From an uncultured Spartobacteria bacterium (GTDB taxonomy: Bacteria > Verrucomicrobiota > Verrucomicrobiia > Chthoniobacterales > UBA6821), in assembly GCA_903826635.1 (NCBI GenBank), contig CAIKFI010000053.1, positions 1-39,905 on the forward strand: a DNA stretch of 39,905 nt, given 5' to 3'. A program made the translations under genes and the position numbers. A model generated the notes under the pieces. It did not search any database. It was given only the letters and a program-made list of their open reading frames with translations, and was not told where the DNA came from. Shown here piece after piece: positions 24,009 through 33,330 of this stretch. Every line of letters starts with the position of its first letter. Position 1 is the stretch's first letter.

Positions 24009-24017
24009 CGGTTATGA

Positions 24018-24869
24018 ATGAAGGGCATGAATAGACAATCACCCACCACGATCCTGGATCGTATCCTCCTGGACGTTCAGGAGGAGATCCTGGAGAGCAA
24101 GAGGCTTCGTCCGGATGGGGATGTGAGGGGCATGGTTGCCGATGCTCCTCCGGTGAGATCACTGCCCTCTGTTCTCGAGGGAGGATTTGGATTGATTGCC
24201 GAAATCAAAAAGCGCTCTCCCAGCGTCGGAGAGATGAGAGCGGGGAACGTGAGCGATGCCCCCGGGGCCTACGAGGAGAGTCTTCTTGTCAGGGCCCTCT
24301 CCGTGCTGACTAATCAACGCCACTTCGGGGGATGCATGGAAGACCTTGCAACGATCAGGAGTGCGGTCTCGAAACCCGTTCTGAGGAAGGACTTCATTGT
24401 CAACGAGTATCAGATCCGCGAGGCGCGTGCATTCGGTGCCGATGCGGTTCTCCTGATGGCAAGTGTTCTCGATGCACCGAGGCTCAAGGGGTTTCACCAA
24501 TTGGTGCTGGAGTTGGGTATGGAGGCCCTCTTTGAGGTTCACGACGAGGCGGAAGTGGCTGCTCTTCCAGAGAGCGCCAGGATCGTGGGAATCAACAGTC
24601 GCAGATTCAAGGCGCCCGTGGAATCCTCCGGATTTGTCGGGCCTTCAGGTTCCTCAGAGAAAGATTTCAGTATCCGTCTTGATACCTTCGAACTCGTGAA
24701 CCGCCTCCCTTCGGGGGTGATTCGGGTCGCCGAGAGCGGACTCCATGCGGATAATATCACGACTGTCCGTGGAAAATTTGAAGCCGCGCTTGTCGGCACC
24801 TCGTTGCTGCGCGATCCGGAAGGAGTGCGCAAAGCCCTTGCCGAATTCGAAGTGGCGCTTGCCGATTGA
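24018..24869 (+). CDS. trpC: Indole-3-glycerol phosphate synthase
   Basis: This 283-residue TIM-barrel enzyme catalyses ring closure of carboxyphenylaminodeoxyribulose phosphate in tryptophan synthesis. Family blocks in order are [27 protein letters not shown] with the catalytic Lys, [47 protein letters not shown] and LVGTSLL. The loop after residue 200 has a few extra residues ([16 protein letters not shown]). ATG 24018 or 24027 could be the start. No other trp genes are adjacent, so the pathway is dispersed in this genome. RuvB begins 8 bp downstream. Confidence 0.94.
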   Translation: MKGMNRQSPTTILDRILLDVQEEILESKRLRPDGDVRGMVADAPPVRSLPSVLEGGFGLIAEIKKRSPSVGEMRAGNVSDAPGAYEESLLVRALSVLTNQRHFGGCMEDLATIRSAVSKPVLRKDFIVNEYQIREARAFGADAVLLMASVLDAPRLKGFHQLVLELGMEALFEVHDEAEVAALPESARIVGINSRRFKAPVESSGFVGPSGSSEKDFSIRLDTFELVNRLPSGVIRVAESGLHADNITTVRGKFEAALVGTSLLRDPEGVRKALAEFEVALAD

Positions 24870-24876
24870 ACGCATC

Positions 24877-25911
24877 ATGAACAGCGAAGACTTCAGCATC
24901 GACCCCGACTCTCCCGATACGCCGTTCGATGTTTCGCTGAGACCTCCGCTTTTCGACGAGTTCTGCGGGCAACCCAAGACAATCGAACGCCTAATGCTCC
25001 TGGTGGAGGCGGCTCGGCAGAGGGATGAACCGCTACAACACATCCTCCTGAGCGGCCCGCCCGGTCTGGGGAAGACAACCCTTGCCTACATCCTGGGAAA
25101 TGCCATGGAGGCCGAGGTGAGGACAACCAGCGGTCCAACCATCGAGAAGGCGGGAGACCTCGCTGGTCTCCTTACCACGATGCCGCGTGGTGGAGTGCTC
25201 TTTATCGACGAGATTCATCGCCTGCAACCCGCCATCGAGGAGTATCTCTATCCGGCCATGGAGGACTTCAGGGTCGATATCATGATCGACCAGGGGCCGA
25301 ACGCCCGCAGCGTCCGGTTGAACCTCGCTCGTTTCACCCTGATCGGTGCCACGACAAGGGCTGGCATGATCAGTGCTCCGCTTCGATCACGCTTCGGGAT
25401 GAACTGCCGACTCGATTATTACAATGCGGAGGAGTTGCAGAAGATTGTTCTGCGAACCGGGGGACTCCTTGGGATGACCATTGATGGGGAAGGGGCCCTT
25501 GAGGTGGCGCGTCGTTCACGCGGCACTCCCCGAATCTCCAATAATCTCCTGCGTTGGGTGCGCGATTTTGCACAGGTTCGCACGGGAGGGATCGTCAACA
25601 AGGACTCTGCAACCAAGGCGCTCGAGATGCTGGATATTGATGCGGAGGGATTTGACGAGATGGATCAGAGAATCATCGAGGCGATCATTCACAAATTTGC
25701 AGGGGGCCCCGTGGGACTGAATTCTCTTGCCGTTGCTGTCGGGGAAGAGGCTGGCACCCTGGAGGATGTCCACGAACCCTACCTGATCATGCAGGGGTAT
25801 CTTGCAAGAACACCGCAGGGACGCGTCGCGATGCCGAAGGCCTATGCGAAGCTTGGACTACCCTCACCCAGAAACAAAATTTCGGAAACGCAACCTGATC
25901 TCCTTTCTTAA
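24877..25911 (+). CDS. ruvB: Holliday junction branch migration helicase RuvB
   Basis: This 344-residue AAA+ ATPase drives branch migration of Holliday junctions with RuvA. Walker A is GPPGLGKTT, Walker B is DEIHRL, sensor 1 is GATTRAG, and RSRFG carries the arginine finger. The C-terminal winged helix ends in the usual PRGRVA-like block ([12 protein letters not shown]). The frame stays open upstream into trpC, but ATG 24877, 8 bp after the trpC stop, gives the normal N-terminus with [12 protein letters not shown]. Neither ruvA nor ruvC is next to it. Confidence 0.96.
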   Translation: MNSEDFSIDPDSPDTPFDVSLRPPLFDEFCGQPKTIERLMLLVEAARQRDEPLQHILLSGPPGLGKTTLAYILGNAMEAEVRTTSGPTIEKAGDLAGLLTTMPRGGVLFIDEIHRLQPAIEEYLYPAMEDFRVDIMIDQGPNARSVRLNLARFTLIGATTRAGMISAPLRSRFGMNCRLDYYNAEELQKIVLRTGGLLGMTIDGEGALEVARRSRGTPRISNNLLRWVRDFAQVRTGGIVNKDSATKALEMLDIDAEGFDEMDQRIIEAIIHKFAGGPVGLNSLAVAVGEEAGTLEDVHEPYLIMQGYLARTPQGRVAMPKAYAKLGLPSPRNKISETQPDLLS

Positions 25912-26029
25912 TGCTGAAACAAAAAACTTCTCGCGCACTGTCGCAGAAGATCGGAGATAAAGCGGGAAGAAACACAATCCGATCAATTTCCTGCGCCTTC
26001 GTAACTCTGAGGGATCCTTCAACCTTTCG

Positions 26030-28147
26030 ATGAATCGGCTTTCCACAACATCGTCCCCCTATCTACTCCAACATGCCGGGAATCCGGTGGAGTGGTATCC
26101 CTGGGGGGAGGAGGCATTCGAGAGGGCGCGCCGCGAGCAGAAGCCGATCTTCCTCTCGATCGGTTATTCAACCTGTCACTGGTGCCACGTCATGGCTCAC
26201 GAGTCGTTTGAGGATCCTGCCATAGCGGAACTCATGAACCGTGAGTTCATTAATGTGAAGGTTGATCGCGAGGAACGACCAGATGTCGACCGTCTTTATA
26301 TGTCGTATGTGCAGGGACTCACCGGAAGTGGCGGATGGCCCATGAGTGTCTGGTTAACGCCGGAGTTAAAGCCCTTTTTCGGAGGGACCTATTTCCCGCC
26401 CGAGGACAGGCACGGGAGGGGCGGATTCCCATCAATCCTTTCTCAGATCGGCCAAGTGTGGCGTGAGAACAGGGAGAATGTTGAACGGGAGGCTGCCCGA
26501 TCCGTGGCTCTTCTTCAGGCAGGGGCAACGGCAGATCCCAGGACTCTTGCGGATCCGATGACCCCGCTCACAAGAGCCGCCGATTATTTCCAGCGCACTT
26601 TTGACGAGCAGTGGGGAGGCTTTGGATCCTCCCCCAAGTTTCCCCGCCCCTCGGTCCTCTTTTTTCTTCTGAGGCAGGCACGGTCAGGCTCCATGGATTA
26701 CAATGGAGGGCTTCTTCGCATCGTGCTCAACACCCTCGAGCGCATGGCCTCGGGGGGCATCCATGATCATCTCGGAGGAGGGTTTCACCGATATTCAGTC
26801 GATCGCGCATGGCATGTCCCTCATTTTGAAAAAATGCTCTATGATCAGGCCCAGCTTGCCATGGGCTACCTGGAGGCCTTTCAGGTCACTGGGGAGGAGA
26901 GCCATGCCGGAGTCGTGAGGGACATCCTCGGATATGTCCAGAAAGAGATGACCTCCCCTGAGGGGGGATTTTACTCCGCAGAGGATGCTGACAGTCTTCT
27001 CCGGTATGGCTCCGAAGAGCATGCCGAGGGGGCCTTCTTTGTCTGGACGAAGAGGGAGATAGACTCTGTTTTGGAGCAAAATGCGGGTGAAATATTCTGC
27101 CGTCACTACGGAATTCGCCCGGAGGGAAATGTGGACCCCTCCAGCGATCCTCACGGCGAACTGACGGGAAAGAATGTGTTGATGGAGCAGGTTACGCTTC
27201 GGGAGACCGCCGGTGTTCTGGGAATCCCAATGGAAGAGGTCGGTGCATCCCTCAAGGCATCGCGGGAAATATTATTTGGCATCCGTGAGAAGCGCCCCCG
27301 ACCTCATCGGGATGACAAGATTCTCTGCGCTTGGAACGGTCTGATGATCTCCGCGTTCGCACGGGCCGGGGCATCCTTGGGAGTTCAGGACTACATCTTG
27401 TCCGCCGAACGAGCCGCATCATTCCTTCGTTCCCGTCTCAGGAATCCCGATTCGGGTTTGCTCCATCGGAGTTGGAGGGACGGACGGATCGTCGAGGCGG
27501 GATTTGCCGAGGATTATGCCTTTCTGATCCAGGGACTCCTGGATCTCTATGAGGCGAATTTTGGGATCGCCTGGTTGAAATGGGCAACAGAGTTGCAGTC
27601 GATTATGGATCGTCTGTTCTGGGACGATGAGGAGGGGGGATACTTCAGCAGCGCCGAGGGGGATCCTCACCTGCTTCTCCGCCAGAAAGAAGACTATGAT
27701 GGTGCTGAGCCTTCCGCAAATTCCGTGGCTGCGCTCAATCTGCTACGCTTTTCAAGACTAATAGGGGATTCTGTTGCGGCAGAAAAAGCCTCAAGGATCT
27801 TCGATCTCTCTGCGCCAGTTCTGGAGGGGATGCCCTCCTCAGTACCCCAGTTGCTTGTCGCTCTCGGTTACAGTCTTTCCCCGGGAAGACAGATTGTGAT
27901 CGCCGGCCTCCGCGAAGCAGGAGACACGATATCGTTGATTCAATACTCACGGGAGGGATTCCATCCCGATCAGGTGACCCTGCTTGCCGATTGCGGCGAG
28001 GGCCAAAAATGGCTGGCGGAACGCGTCCCGTCCCTCCTGGAAATGAAACCCATCCAGGGAAATGCTGTCCTGTATCGTTGCGAGGAATTCACCTGCTCGG
28101 CCCCGGTGACACTCTCAGAGTTGGAAAGTTTGCGACTCTTGGAATAG
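26030..28147 (+). CDS. DUF255 thioredoxin-domain protein (YyaL/SSP411 family)
   Basis: This 705-residue protein has an N-terminal thioredoxin-like DUF255 domain followed by an (alpha/alpha) toroid resembling glycan-processing enzymes. The opening [18 protein letters not shown] and the redox-type motif [16 protein letters not shown] are diagnostic; the CHWC pair could be redox-active. [30 protein letters not shown] and [15 protein letters not shown] are family blocks as well. The biochemical role is not established in the family. It stands alone, with a 118-bp upstream gap that shows no gene. Confidence 0.93.
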   Translation: MNRLSTTSSPYLLQHAGNPVEWYPWGEEAFERARREQKPIFLSIGYSTCHWCHVMAHESFEDPAIAELMNREFINVKVDREERPDVDRLYMSYVQGLTGSGGWPMSVWLTPELKPFFGGTYFPPEDRHGRGGFPSILSQIGQVWRENRENVEREAARSVALLQAGATADPRTLADPMTPLTRAADYFQRTFDEQWGGFGSSPKFPRPSVLFFLLRQARSGSMDYNGGLLRIVLNTLERMASGGIHDHLGGGFHRYSVDRAWHVPHFEKMLYDQAQLAMGYLEAFQVTGEESHAGVVRDILGYVQKEMTSPEGGFYSAEDADSLLRYGSEEHAEGAFFVWTKREIDSVLEQNAGEIFCRHYGIRPEGNVDPSSDPHGELTGKNVLMEQVTLRETAGVLGIPMEEVGASLKASREILFGIREKRPRPHRDDKILCAWNGLMISAFARAGASLGVQDYILSAERAASFLRSRLRNPDSGLLHRSWRDGRIVEAGFAEDYAFLIQGLLDLYEANFGIAWLKWATELQSIMDRLFWDDEEGGYFSSAEGDPHLLLRQKEDYDGAEPSANSVAALNLLRFSRLIGDSVAAEKASRIFDLSAPVLEGMPSSVPQLLVALGYSLSPGRQIVIAGLREAGDTISLIQYSREGFHPDQVTLLADCGEGQKWLAERVPSLLEMKPIQGNAVLYRCEEFTCSAPVTLSELESLRLLE

Positions 28148-28204
28148 TCCTTTAATCTCGGACAGGAGGCGCCTGCCTCAAAAACTCCCAGCTTATCTCC
28201 ATCA

Positions 28205-29614
28205 ATGTTTTCGAACCTTTCAGAAAAACTTCAGCAGACTTTCAAGCATCTTCGCGGTCATGGCCGCCTCTCCGAGGCGAATATCTCGGAGGCACTGAGG
28301 GAAGTCCGTCTCGCTCTTCTTGACGCGGATGTTCACTTCGCCGTGGCCAAGGAATTCATTGCGAAGGTCAAGGAGCGGGCCATGGGAGAGGAGGTCCTTG
28401 CAAGCGTCTCCCCAGGCCAGCAGATCGTAAAAATCTTTCAGGACGAGCTGACTTCACTGCTGGGCGGCGACAATGTTCCCCTAAACTTCGGAAAGCCCAC
28501 GCGCATTATGATCGTGGGACTCAACGGTGCCGGGAAGACAACATCCTCGGCAAAGCTGGCTCGCCTCCTGATGAAGCCGGCCCTCTTTGAGAGCATGCAG
28601 GGCACCACGGCACGCTCCCCGATGCTGATCGCCCTCGATCTGGTCCGTCCCGCGGCTATCGAGCAGCTTGCAACACTCGGAGCCCAGATTGAGGTGCCCG
28701 TCTTCCGTCCATCACCGGAGGAAAAGGATGTGTTGGCGGCGGCCCGACGGGCCCTTGAATGGAGTGAACAACAGGGCGGCAATGTGGAGATTTACGATAC
28801 GGCCGGACGACGTGAAATCGATGACGACTTGGTCGGGGAGTTGATACGCCTCAAGGCCTTGATCCGTCCCCAGGAGATCCTGCTTGTCTGTGATGCCGCC
28901 ACAGGCCAGCAGGCCGTGAGTGTGGCTGAGAAATTTCATGCCGCGCTGGGTCTCACGGGATTGATCCTCACCAAACTGGACGGTGATGCCCGTGGTGGAG
29001 CCGCCCTCTCACTCCGTTCTGTCACGGGTCAGCCGATCAAATTTGCGGGTGTCGGAGAGAAAGTGGATCAGTTCGAGCCTTTCCATCCCGGACGGCTTGC
29101 CAGTCGCATCCTCGGTATGGGAGATATCGTCAGCCTTGTCGAGCGCGCCGCTGAGGCTGTGGAGATCGGGGAAATGACGCGGCTTGAGGCAAAAATGAAG
29201 AATGCCTCGTTCGATCTCGGCGACTTTTTGGATCAACTCCGGATGATCAAGCGGATGGGGCCTTTGGAAAATCTGCTTGGCATGCTGCCCGGAGCCGCTA
29301 ACCTACCCAGTCCAGCGGTCCACGGAAAAGAACTGCAGCGGGTCGAGGCGATCATCTTATCGATGACGCCCGGTGAACGGAAGCGTCCGGAAATCCTCAA
29401 CGCACGCCGTCGCCAACGAATCGCTCGGGGCAGTGGAAACTCAGTGACAGAGGTGAACAACCTCCTTCTGAAGTTTGGCCAGATGAAAAAACTGGCCAAG
29501 AACACTGGAAAAATGAAAAAAATGATGTCTCAAATGCAATCCCGTTCCGCCTCAGGCGGAATACGGAGCTTTGTCCCGAACCAACCCACAACGAACCGAC
29601 TCCCATGGCAGTAG
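28205..29614 (+). CDS. ffh: Signal recognition particle protein
   Basis: This 469-residue SRP54-type GTPase targets nascent membrane proteins to the FtsY receptor. The N domain (MFSNLSEKLQQTFKHLRG) is followed by the G domain, with P-loop GLNGAGKTTSSAKLA (Asn and Ala replace the usual Gln and Ser), DLVRPAAIEQL, DTAGR and TKLDGDARGG. The methionine-rich M domain ends the protein (MKKLAKNTGKMKKMMSQM). A short insert around SMQGTTARSPM separates the P-loop helix from the next strand. Its last 10 bases overlap rpsP in another frame, so the two are translationally coupled. Confidence 0.96.
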   Translation: MFSNLSEKLQQTFKHLRGHGRLSEANISEALREVRLALLDADVHFAVAKEFIAKVKERAMGEEVLASVSPGQQIVKIFQDELTSLLGGDNVPLNFGKPTRIMIVGLNGAGKTTSSAKLARLLMKPALFESMQGTTARSPMLIALDLVRPAAIEQLATLGAQIEVPVFRPSPEEKDVLAAARRALEWSEQQGGNVEIYDTAGRREIDDDLVGELIRLKALIRPQEILLVCDAATGQQAVSVAEKFHAALGLTGLILTKLDGDARGGAALSLRSVTGQPIKFAGVGEKVDQFEPFHPGRLASRILGMGDIVSLVERAAEAVEIGEMTRLEAKMKNASFDLGDFLDQLRMIKRMGPLENLLGMLPGAANLPSPAVHGKELQRVEAIILSMTPGERKRPEILNARRRQRIARGSGNSVTEVNNLLLKFGQMKKLAKNTGKMKKMMSQMQSRSASGGIRSFVPNQPTTNRLPWQ

Positions 29615-29886
29615 CAATCCGACTCAGGCGCGAAGGCGCACGCAATCACCCCTTTTACCGCATCACGGTGGCCGACCAGCGTTGCCCCAGGGATGGCAAG
29701 TTCATCGAACTGATCGGTCATTACGATCCCAAGCAGGCCGGTGACAATTACAAGATCAATCTCCCCAGAGCTGAATATTGGCTGAGCGTTGGGGCCCGTC
29801 CTTCCCAGACGGTGATGAGTTTCATCAACAAGGCCCGTAAGATCGCGGTTGCCGTTGATTCCGCTGCGGAAACCCCCGCTGCCTGA
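29605..29886 (+). CDS. rpsP: Ribosomal protein bS16
   Basis: This 93-residue small-subunit ribosomal protein has the typical start AVAIRLRREGARNHPFYRIT and the block FIELIGHYDP. The remainder (AEYWLSVGARPSQTV) is also family-typical. The length is slightly above the minimal form because of an Ala-rich tail. ATG 29605 lies inside the last codons of ffh. The order ffh, rpsP, khpA is common in bacteria. Confidence 0.97.
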   Translation: MAVAIRLRREGARNHPFYRITVADQRCPRDGKFIELIGHYDPKQAGDNYKINLPRAEYWLSVGARPSQTVMSFINKARKIAVAVDSAAETPAA

Positions 29887-29900
29887 TAAACTGAACCGTT

Positions 29901-30131
29901 ATGGAGGAGTTTCTGCGCTATGTGGTGCGGGAGCTCGTGGAGTATCCCGACCAAGTTGCCTTGAAATCAAGGCATGAGGGCGGGCGTCTGTTTTTTCAAC
30001 TTTCCCTGGCAGAGAGCGATGTGGGTCGCTTGATTGGAAAAGGGGGGGGCACAGTCCAAGCCGTGAGGACACTCCTCAATATGGCGGCCGAAAAAAAGGG
30101 TCTTCGGGCCTCCCTTGATATCCTTGATTGA
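29901..30131 (+). CDS. khpA: KH-domain RNA-binding protein (KhpA type)
   Basis: This 76-residue single KH-domain protein has GRLIGKGGGTVQAVRTLL, in which the GxxG-type loop (IGKGG) contacts RNA. The N-terminal helix FLRYVVRELVEYPDQV matches the YlqC/KhpA family. In other bacteria it pairs with KhpB and affects cell-wall gene expression. It begins 14 bp after rpsP. The rimM and trmD genes that often follow are not present here. Confidence 0.92.
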   Translation: MEEFLRYVVRELVEYPDQVALKSRHEGGRLFFQLSLAESDVGRLIGKGGGTVQAVRTLLNMAAEKKGLRASLDILD

Positions 30132-30222
30132 TCGGTTCTTCCTGAAAAATTGGCTGGGGAGACATTCCGATAATTTGTTTTGAGTTCCTTGACCCGATGG
30201 GTGATTGGTAAACGTTAAGACC

Positions 30223-31230
30223 ATGAGTGCCAAGTATGACGGGTTATCTCTCTTAAGAAGAATGAGACGCAATCGCGCCTCTTCCTCCGTCCGTTCTCTG
30301 GTCAGGGAGAACAGACTTTCCAAGGGAAACCTTGTCCAACCATTGTTCGTCAGGGGCGGTGGTGGTGGGCCTGATCCGGTCGAGTCGATGCCCGGGGTGT
30401 TGAGGCATACGCTTGGTTCCCTGACAGAGGAATGCCGGGGACTTGAGGGGCGTGGGATAACTGCAGTTGCCCTTTTTCCCAGCATTGAGGCCTCAAAAAA
30501 GGATCCTTTGGGGACGCATGCGACCTCCCGGGACAACATCCTCTTCAAGGCCATCCGCGCCGTGAAGTCCGCATGCCCATCCCTCCTGTTGATCACCGAT
30601 GTCGCATTGGATCCCTACACCAGTCATGGCCACGACGGTCTGTTGAACGACAAGGGTGATGTTGACAACGACTCAACCGTCGTGGCCCTTCGAAAACTGG
30701 CGTTGGCCCAGGCCCAGGCGGGAGCCGATGTGGTGGCCCCCTCCGACATGATGGACGGAAGGGTCCGGGCGATTCGCGAATGCCTTGACGGCGAGGGCCT
30801 GTCCCAGACCTCCATTCTTGCCTATGCTGCAAAATATGCATCCGGATACTATGGCCCTTTCAGGGATGCGGTGAAGAGTGGTGCCCACGCTGCCCCGCTT
30901 GACAAACGGACTTACCAGATGGATCCCTCGAATGTTCGCGAGGCCCTCCTTGAGGTGAAACTCGATGAGGAAGAGGGTGCCGACATGGTCATGGTAAAGC
31001 CCGCTGGTCCGTATCTGGATGTCATCCGAGCTGTTCGGGAAACAACACTGCTCCCTCTTGCCGCCTATCAGGTCTCCGGTGAGTATGCCCAGATACATGC
31101 CGCCGCACGGCTTGGTTGGCTTGATTACGCCACAACGCGTGATGAGTCCCTGCTTGCAATCAAGAGGGCGGGGGCCGACATGATTTTCACCTATTTTGCC
31201 TCCGAGGTAGCCGACTCCCTTCCGCAATGA
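30223..31230 (+). CDS. hemB: Delta-aminolevulinic acid dehydratase
   Basis: This 335-residue enzyme joins two 5-aminolevulinate molecules into porphobilinogen, the first common step of haem synthesis. Two Schiff-base lysines are visible in AYAAKYASGYYGPFR and MVKPAGPYLD. The region DVALDPYTSHGHDG has Asp residues in place of the cysteines of zinc-dependent enzymes, pointing to the Mg-type. The frame extends to TTG 30205, but ATG 30223 precedes the conserved N-terminus better. Its stop overlaps the next start in ATGA. Confidence 0.95.
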   Translation: MSAKYDGLSLLRRMRRNRASSSVRSLVRENRLSKGNLVQPLFVRGGGGGPDPVESMPGVLRHTLGSLTEECRGLEGRGITAVALFPSIEASKKDPLGTHATSRDNILFKAIRAVKSACPSLLLITDVALDPYTSHGHDGLLNDKGDVDNDSTVVALRKLALAQAQAGADVVAPSDMMDGRVRAIRECLDGEGLSQTSILAYAAKYASGYYGPFRDAVKSGAHAAPLDKRTYQMDPSNVREALLEVKLDEEEGADMVMVKPAGPYLDVIRAVRETTLLPLAAYQVSGEYAQIHAAARLGWLDYATTRDESLLAIKRAGADMIFTYFASEVADSLPQ

Positions 31231-31808
31231 GTCAAGGGGGATGGCTGGCAATCCGCTGCGCGGCGTTTGCCTGCTTTTCGGCATTGGTTTTTTCAGGATG
31301 TGCAGGAGATACCCGGCACCGACTCGTGGTGAGCCTTCCGGATCAGAAAATGCTGCTGATTACCGATGGAAAGCCGGTTGCAATGTATAAGGTCTCGACT
31401 TCGAAGTTCGGAACCGGGGATGACAAGGGGAGTTATGCCACGCCGCTCGGGCATCTTTGCGTGAGGGAAAAAATCGGCGGAGGTGCTCCTCTTGGAGAAG
31501 TCTTCAAATCCCGCAAGCCAACCGGTGAGGTTCTCCTGCCCAATGCTCCGGGCCGCGATCCCATTGTCACCAGGATCCTTTGGTTGGAGGGTCTGGATCC
31601 GGAAAACCGCCACGCTTTTTCCCGTTACATCTACATCCATGGAACACCGCAGGAGGCCCTGCTCGGAACTCCCTCAAGCTACGGGTGTATCCGGATGAGC
31701 TCCGCCGATATCATCGAGCTTTATCAACAGATCGGGAGGGGGGCACGGGTCGAGATCACCACGGCGCATCTGGCCGGGGTTGGCGCACCCGGGGAGCAAC
31801 CTCTATGA
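31227..31808 (+). CDS. L,D-transpeptidase, lipoprotein
   Basis: This 193-residue YkuD-domain protein cross-links or modifies peptidoglycan or attaches proteins to it. The signal peptide ends in a lipobox-like LVFSGC, so a lipid anchor at residue 24 is likely. The catalytic block is IYIHGTPQE...SSYGCIRM, with the conserved His and nucleophilic Cys. It overlaps hemB by four bases. A paralogue follows directly. No peptidoglycan-binding LysM domain is visible. Confidence 0.92.
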   Translation: MSQGGWLAIRCAAFACFSALVFSGCAGDTRHRLVVSLPDQKMLLITDGKPVAMYKVSTSKFGTGDDKGSYATPLGHLCVREKIGGGAPLGEVFKSRKPTGEVLLPNAPGRDPIVTRILWLEGLDPENRHAFSRYIYIHGTPQEALLGTPSSYGCIRMSSADIIELYQQIGRGARVEITTAHLAGVGAPGEQPL

Positions 31809-31858
31809 TCTGACATGGTGGGGTTGACGGGATGATATTATAAGTTATTCTTATAGGG

Positions 31859-32527
31859 TTGATACAATTTCTCTCAAACTCCCTCCTCATTCTCCTCGGC
31901 CTGGCTGTTTTTCCAGGCGTTCTTCGCGCCGAGGTCATTCCTCCTAGTGTTCACTCCTCATCTGGTCAGTGTCATTCGGAGATTATCGTGAGTGTAAAGG
32001 ATCAGCAATTGATGTTCAAAAAGGATGGGAAAACGGAATTTCGCTTCCCTGTCTCGACCTCGCGTTTCGGAATTGGAGACCGATTCGGGAGTTATGCGAC
32101 TCCGCTGGGGAAATTTTTTGTCCGCATGAAGATCGGATCGGGGCAACCGCTTGGGGAGGTTTTTCACGCCCGGACGCCCACCGGGGAGGTCTTGAAGCCG
32201 AATGCCCCCGGAAGGGATCCGATCGTAACCCGGATCCTCTGGCTTGAGGGCGCTGAACCCGGAAACAGGAATGCCTTTAACCGCGGGATCTATATCCACG
32301 GAACTCCGCAGGAAAAACTCCTTGGACGACCCGCAAGTTACGGGTGCATCAGGATGCGTTCATCCGATGTCGCCGCACTTTTTGACCGGGTGGTGACCGG
32401 CACAACGGTACGAATCATTCCCGATCACCTGCCCTCCGTGAACCCCCTCTTGAGGGATTTCGGAATTTCATATTCCCACGGCTTCATAGCGTCTCACTCC
32501 GGATCGCCAGAGTCCGCTAGCGAGTAG
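31859..32527 (+). CDS. L,D-transpeptidase, secreted paralogue
   Basis: This 222-residue YkuD-domain protein is closely related to the one before it. Both share PTGEVL.PNAPGRDPIVTRI and the His/Cys catalytic block (IYIHGTPQEKLLGR, then ASYGCIRM). This one has a cleavable signal peptide (MIQFLSNSLLILLGLAVFPG then VLRA) and no lipobox. An in-frame TAA at 31841 leaves TTG 31859 as the best start. A C-terminal extension of about 25 residues is encoded over the end of the convergent permease gene (60-bp overlap). The pair probably arose by tandem duplication, one kept membrane-anchored and one soluble. Confidence 0.88.
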   Translation: MIQFLSNSLLILLGLAVFPGVLRAEVIPPSVHSSSGQCHSEIIVSVKDQQLMFKKDGKTEFRFPVSTSRFGIGDRFGSYATPLGKFFVRMKIGSGQPLGEVFHARTPTGEVLKPNAPGRDPIVTRILWLEGAEPGNRNAFNRGIYIHGTPQEKLLGRPASYGCIRMRSSDVAALFDRVVTGTTVRIIPDHLPSVNPLLRDFGISYSHGFIASHSGSPESASE

Positions 32528-33286
32528 GAAGGTCAATACAACCCACAGAGCCTGAATGGCCAGGCCCTCCCAGAGCCTGGAGTCCTGCACTTTTCCCATC
32601 AGGATGGCGACGGGGAAATAAACCTCATAAGGGAAGGGAAGAAGTCTCAGGATCGTTCCCGCGACTCCCGGAACCGTATCGAGGGGGAAAAGCTTCCCAC
32701 TCAGGAAGTATTCAAAAGAGTAGAGGATGAAGACCACGGTCGAAATCTCTAGGATCCAGAAGGCAAGCATCGCAAGAGCATACGCAATCAGGAACTGAAT
32801 CGCCCCCGCCATCACAAGACTGAGAAGAAACAATCCCCACGTTGAAGCCTGCGAAGGCCATTGCAGGTATTGCCGGAACCACCAGAAAACCGCGAGCACC
32901 GGCAGGAGCGTAACTGCTGTGTAGAGAAGCCGCGAACCCACGAAGATGCAGGAGCGGTAGGCAAGAAAATCAAAGGGCTTTAGCAGAAAAGAGCTGAGTT
33001 GCCCCTCCCTGATTTCCGCGGCGATCTGCCATTCGTCCTCGGTCGGGGTGATGAGATTGTCGACCAGCAACACGATCAGGAAGTAAAAGACCATTTCGCC
33101 GAAGGAATAGCCGGCGATTTCACCGGTCGTGTCCGCATAGATGGATTTCCAGACAAAGACCGTGCCGAAGAGCGGTACCAAGGCAAAGAGAGACCTTAAT
33201 AGAAAGTTCCACCGGTAGACGAAGGTGTTCTGCAGGCCGATCGAGAAGATGGCACGGTATTTGTCGAAGATCTTGTAGAGTGGCAT
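32468..33286 (-). CDS. ABC-2 family transporter permease
   Basis: This 272-residue membrane protein with six hydrophobic helices resembles the ABC-2 permease group found next to NatA-like ATPases. Visible features are an amphipathic start (LYKIFDKYRAIFSIGLQNTF), the loop REGQLSSFLLKPFDFLAYR, and FEYFLSGKLFPLDTVPG. AAGGA-like purines (AAGGAA) stand 6 bp before ATG 33286, which favours this start over ATG 33304. No ATPase or partner permease gene lies on either side, so the rest of the transporter must be elsewhere. The substrate is unknown. Confidence 0.8.
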   Translation of the reverse strand: MPLYKIFDKYRAIFSIGLQNTFVYRWNFLLRSLFALVPLFGTVFVWKSIYADTTGEIAGYSFGEMVFYFLIVLLVDNLITPTEDEWQIAAEIREGQLSSFLLKPFDFLAYRSCIFVGSRLLYTAVTLLPVLAVFWWFRQYLQWPSQASTWGLFLLSLVMAGAIQFLIAYALAMLAFWILEISTVVFILYSFEYFLSGKLFPLDTVPGVAGTILRLLPFPYEVYFPVAILMGKVQDSRLWEGLAIQALWVVLTFLLASGLWRSGVRRYEAVGI

Positions 33287-33330
33287 CTGATTTCCTTGAA
33301 TCATCCGTATTCACGACTAAACCTTCCCAT

